Part shown: one piece after another, positions 62,002 through 64,000 of the stretch | Position numbering within the stretch: the first letter of the stretch is position 1 | How the letters are laid out: every line of letters begins with the position of its first letter | NCBI RefSeq assembly: GCF_003008425.1 | Contig: NZ_PXOQ01000009.1 | Span: 813,501-877,500, forward strand | DNA from: Aurantibacter aestuarii | Lineage (GTDB): Bacteria > Bacteroidota > Bacteroidia > Flavobacteriales > Flavobacteriaceae | DNA: 64,000 nt | Reading direction: 5' to 3' | The notes under the pieces: generated by a model | The model's database searches: none | Told to the model about the DNA's origin: nothing | The model's input: the letters and a program-made list of their open reading frames with translations, nothing else | Position numbers and translations under genes: made by a program

Positions 62002-62644
62002 AGAAGGCTATAAAATTATTGCTGTAACATTTATTCTAGTTATTGGCTTTTACTTAATTACAGATTATTACGTAGTTAACAATTGGTTGAGATGGCCCAT
62101 ATTTGCTATCTTAGGATTATTTCTTATTATAATCTTACAGTTTTTTAGAAATCCTAAAAGAAATACGCAGCTAAGTGAAAAAACAGTAACTTCTCCTGTA
62201 GATGGAAAAGTAGTTGTTATTGAAGAAGTATATGAACCTGAATTTTTTAAAGATAAGCGATTACAGGTAAGTGTATTTATGTCTCCAATTAATGTACATG
62301 TTACTAGATATCCAATAAGCGGAAAAGTAACCTATAGTAAATATCATCCAGGAAAATATCTAGTAGCTTGGCACCCAAAAGCAAGTACTGAAAATGAGCG
62401 AACTACGGTTGTTGTAGAGAACGAAACTTTTGGGGCGGTACTATACCGTCAAATTGCTGGTGCTTTAGCCAAACGTATTGTAAATTATGCTACTACGGAA
62501 GATAAAGTTATTCAAGGAACAGATTCAGGATTTATAAAATTTGGTTCTCGTGTAGATTTATATTTACCTTTAGGTACAAAATTAGACGTTTCTCTTAATC
62601 AAAAAGTAAAAGGAGGAGAAAGTATTATTGCATCTTTACAATGA
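61991..62644 (+). CDS. psd: Phosphatidylserine decarboxylase
   Basis: 217 residues, short bacterial type with one or two N-terminal helices. VTSPVDGKVV, MSPINVHVTRYP and the self-cleavage site FGSRVDLYLP (Gly-Ser) are conserved. The serine becomes the pyruvoyl group. It makes phosphatidylethanolamine. It overlaps cdsA by 11 nt and the ACBP gene by 4 nt. Confidence 0.94.
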   Translation: MFHKEGYKIIAVTFILVIGFYLITDYYVVNNWLRWPIFAILGLFLIIILQFFRNPKRNTQLSEKTVTSPVDGKVVVIEEVYEPEFFKDKRLQVSVFMSPINVHVTRYPISGKVTYSKYHPGKYLVAWHPKASTENERTTVVVENETFGAVLYRQIAGALAKRIVNYATTEDKVIQGTDSGFIKFGSRVDLYLPLGTKLDVSLNQKVKGGESIIASLQ

Positions 62645-62907
62645 CAGATGAAGAATTAAATAAAGCTTTTGAACTTGCGGTAGAACGCATCAATAATTAT
62701 AAGGAACCTTATCCTGCAGACTTACTATTGCGACTTTATGCCTATTATAAAAAGGCTACAAACAATTATAATAGACCTAGTAGTAAAAAGCAAATTATAA
62801 ATGCCTTTAAAACAAATGCTTTATTTCAAATTCAAAGCGTCGATAGTAATGAAGCTAAAAAAGCTTATATTGAATTAGTTGACAACTATTTTTTATACCG
62901 TAAATAA
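62641..62907 (+). CDS. Acyl-CoA-binding protein
   Basis: 88 residues, a complete ACBP fold of four helices. LNKAFELAVERINN, then LLRLYAYYKKATNNYN (the helix that holds the acyl-CoA phosphate), and SVDSNEAKKAYIELVDNY are diagnostic. It buffers long-chain acyl-CoA in the cytoplasm and delivers it to lipid enzymes, which suits its place after psd (4-nt overlap). Confidence 0.9.
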   Translation: MTDEELNKAFELAVERINNYKEPYPADLLLRLYAYYKKATNNYNRPSSKKQIINAFKTNALFQIQSVDSNEAKKAYIELVDNYFLYRK

Positions 62908-62908
62908 A

Positions 62909-63253
62909 ATGAACTTAGATACTCTATTAATTATGCCCTTAATTACAGGTGCTATTTTTTGTGCTACTGGTATAATTATGTATTATTTTCCTCCCAAAAA
63001 TATAAACGCACTTTACGGTTATAGAACTCCAAAATCCATGAAAAATCAAGAGCAATGGGATTTTGCTCAAATATATAGTGCTAAATTATTAATAAAACTT
63101 GGTTTAGTGCTTTGTTTAAGTAGTGTTATAGGTTGTATGTTTACAATTGAAGAACCTCTTGGATTAATTTTAAGTATGGTACTTCTCTTAACGACTGTTG
63201 CCCTAATATTAATTTTTACTGAAAAAGCAATTAATAAAAAGTTTAACTTGTAA
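62909..63253 (+). CDS. SdpI-family membrane protein
   Basis: 114 residues from the ATG at 62909, one nucleotide after the ACBP stop; an earlier start would overlap ACBP. Three helices. The SdpI motif is YGYRTPKSMKNQEQWDFAQ (about 35-53). In Bacillus SdpI gives immunity to the SdpC toxin; here no toxin gene is visible, so a general membrane role is more likely. Last gene of the operon; no hairpin follows before the convergent phosphatase. Confidence 0.85.
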   Translation: MNLDTLLIMPLITGAIFCATGIIMYYFPPKNINALYGYRTPKSMKNQEQWDFAQIYSAKLLIKLGLVLCLSSVIGCMFTIEEPLGLILSMVLLLTTVALILIFTEKAINKKFNL

Positions 63254-63258
63254 AAAAA

Positions 63259-64000
63259 CTAATTACTTTTTAACACAAAATCTAAAACATGTGTAGAGCT
63301 TCCATTAGGAAAACTAATCCCTAATAGAGCTGAAATTGTTGGAGCAATATCGGTTATTTCAGTTTTTTGAAATGTCTCACCGGAAACAATACCAAATCCA
63401 TAAAAAAGTAAAGGGACATGTGTGTCGTAATTTAAGGCTGAACCATGCGTAGATCCTGTTGGTCCATAACTAATATAATTAGGCTGTGTTACATAAATTA
63501 CATCTCCAGAATATTTTTGATTATAACCATTTTGCAATAAATACTCTAAATTATTTTTAAAAGCACCTTCTCTAATACTCTTTGACGTATAAGATTTATA
63601 GATAAAGTCAAAATTCATTAACTCTTCAACTATAGCATTTTGAATAGCTTCAAAATTTAGATTGTAGTCTAATATCTCTTGTCGATTTAAGAAAATCTGA
63701 TCGTTACTAATATTAGTAATTAAACCCGAAAAATTAAACCTTTCTATTAAAAACTGATTTAGTTTTCTCTTTAAACTATCGTCTTCTATATATCCCGCAG
63801 GAATTTTTTTACTTTTTAAATAATTTGGTACATCAATAGCGCCATGGTCTGAGGTAAGAAACAATGTGTAATTGTTTTTACCTATGCTTTTATCTAAATA
63901 ATTTAAAAACCGTTCTATATCCTTATCTAATCGAATATAGGTATCCTCTATTTCTTTTGAATTTACTCCAAAATTATGACCAATATAGTCGGTACTCGAA
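63259..64000 (-). CDS. PafA-like alkaline phosphatase, C-terminal part, cut by the window edge
   Basis: The frame is open to the right edge, so the N-terminal half lies outside. The visible 247 residues include STDYIGHNFG (metal-binding Asp and His), the SDHG motif (Asp-His pair) and GPTGSTHGSALNYDTHVP with the third metal His. These match the type I phosphodiesterase/PafA alkaline phosphatase family. The nucleophile Thr/Ser region is not in view. It would release phosphate from phosphomonoesters in the periplasm. Convergent with the sdpI-like gene (5-nt gap). Confidence 0.88.
   Translation of the reverse strand, partial: SSTDYIGHNFGVNSKEIEDTYIRLDKDIERFLNYLDKSIGKNNYTLFLTSDHGAIDVPNYLKSKKIPAGYIEDDSLKRKLNQFLIERFNFSGLITNISNDQIFLNRQEILDYNLNFEAIQNAIVEELMNFDFIYKSYTSKSIREGAFKNNLEYLLQNGYNQKYSGDVIYVTQPNYISYGPTGSTHGSALNYDTHVPLLFYGFGIVSGETFQKTEITDIAPTISALLGISFPNGSSTHVLDFVLKSN

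Overview
This 64-kb window is ordinary chromosome of an AT-rich marine-type member of the Bacteroidetes, most likely family Flavobacteriaceae. The basis is: the type IX secretion C-terminal sorting domains; promoters with the Bacteroidetes -7 box TAnnTTTG and almost no Shine-Dalgarno sequences; the ResB-CcsA fusion; bacillithiol BshB1; paired type III and type II glutamine synthetases; fused IcmF; and many flavobacterial DUF families (DUF4920, DUF1684, DUF3078, DUF4197, DUF3124, DUF2520). I see no phage, insertion sequence, integron or CRISPR array. Both edges cut genes: pepT on the left and a PafA-like phosphatase on the right.

Layout. 1-5 kb: end of pepT, tRNA-His, a minus-strand operon (trans-sulfuration enzyme, rlmF, bshB1) and an orphan nuclease-like protein. 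4.3-8.5 kb: a minus-strand run of ccsBA, two tiny membrane proteins, mscL and a tiny basic protein. 8.7-15.7 kb: a frameshifted truncated haemoglobin, then a plus-strand run (DUF2520, kdsC-like, UbiA-like, maf, lipoprotein, MscS-like, corA) and a DEAD-box helicase. 15.7-23.5 kb: mnmD, ilvE, crcB, and the ammonium pair glnK-amtB. 23.5-29.9 kb: an MFS transporter behind a structured leader with terminator and antiterminator, a CocE-like hydrolase, an Lrp regulator, a degenerate DEAD-box protein and hsp20. 30-36 kb: a beta-helix secreted protein, a repeat-bearing T9SS protein and icmF. 36-46 kb: a BtuF-like protein, pyrF, prfA, a minimal ABC pair, purM, and divergent glutamine synthetases III and II. 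46.5-52.5 kb: Ca/Na antiporter, secreted endonuclease I, apt, tRNA-Arg and a SulP transporter. 52.6-64 kb: M14 peptidase, marC, nudix, pyrE, birA, rsfS-ftsH, and a lipid operon (LUD protein, cdsA, psd, ACBP, sdpI-like).

Functional themes are nitrogen assimilation (PII, Amt, two glutamine synthetases), pyrimidine and purine synthesis (pyrE, pyrF, purM, apt), cytochrome c maturation, phospholipid synthesis and envelope or ion homeostasis. The most interesting non-coding object is the leader before the MFS gene (about 23534-23718). It has a three-way-junction-like fold whose closing stem competes with the terminator stem, which is riboswitch logic with no family I recognise. Also notable are an 8-bp tandem duplication that breaks a globin gene, four convergent gene pairs locked by the same 4-nt stop-codon overlap, a tRNA-His with two U-U mismatches in the acceptor stem, and several small genes of 36-50 codons.
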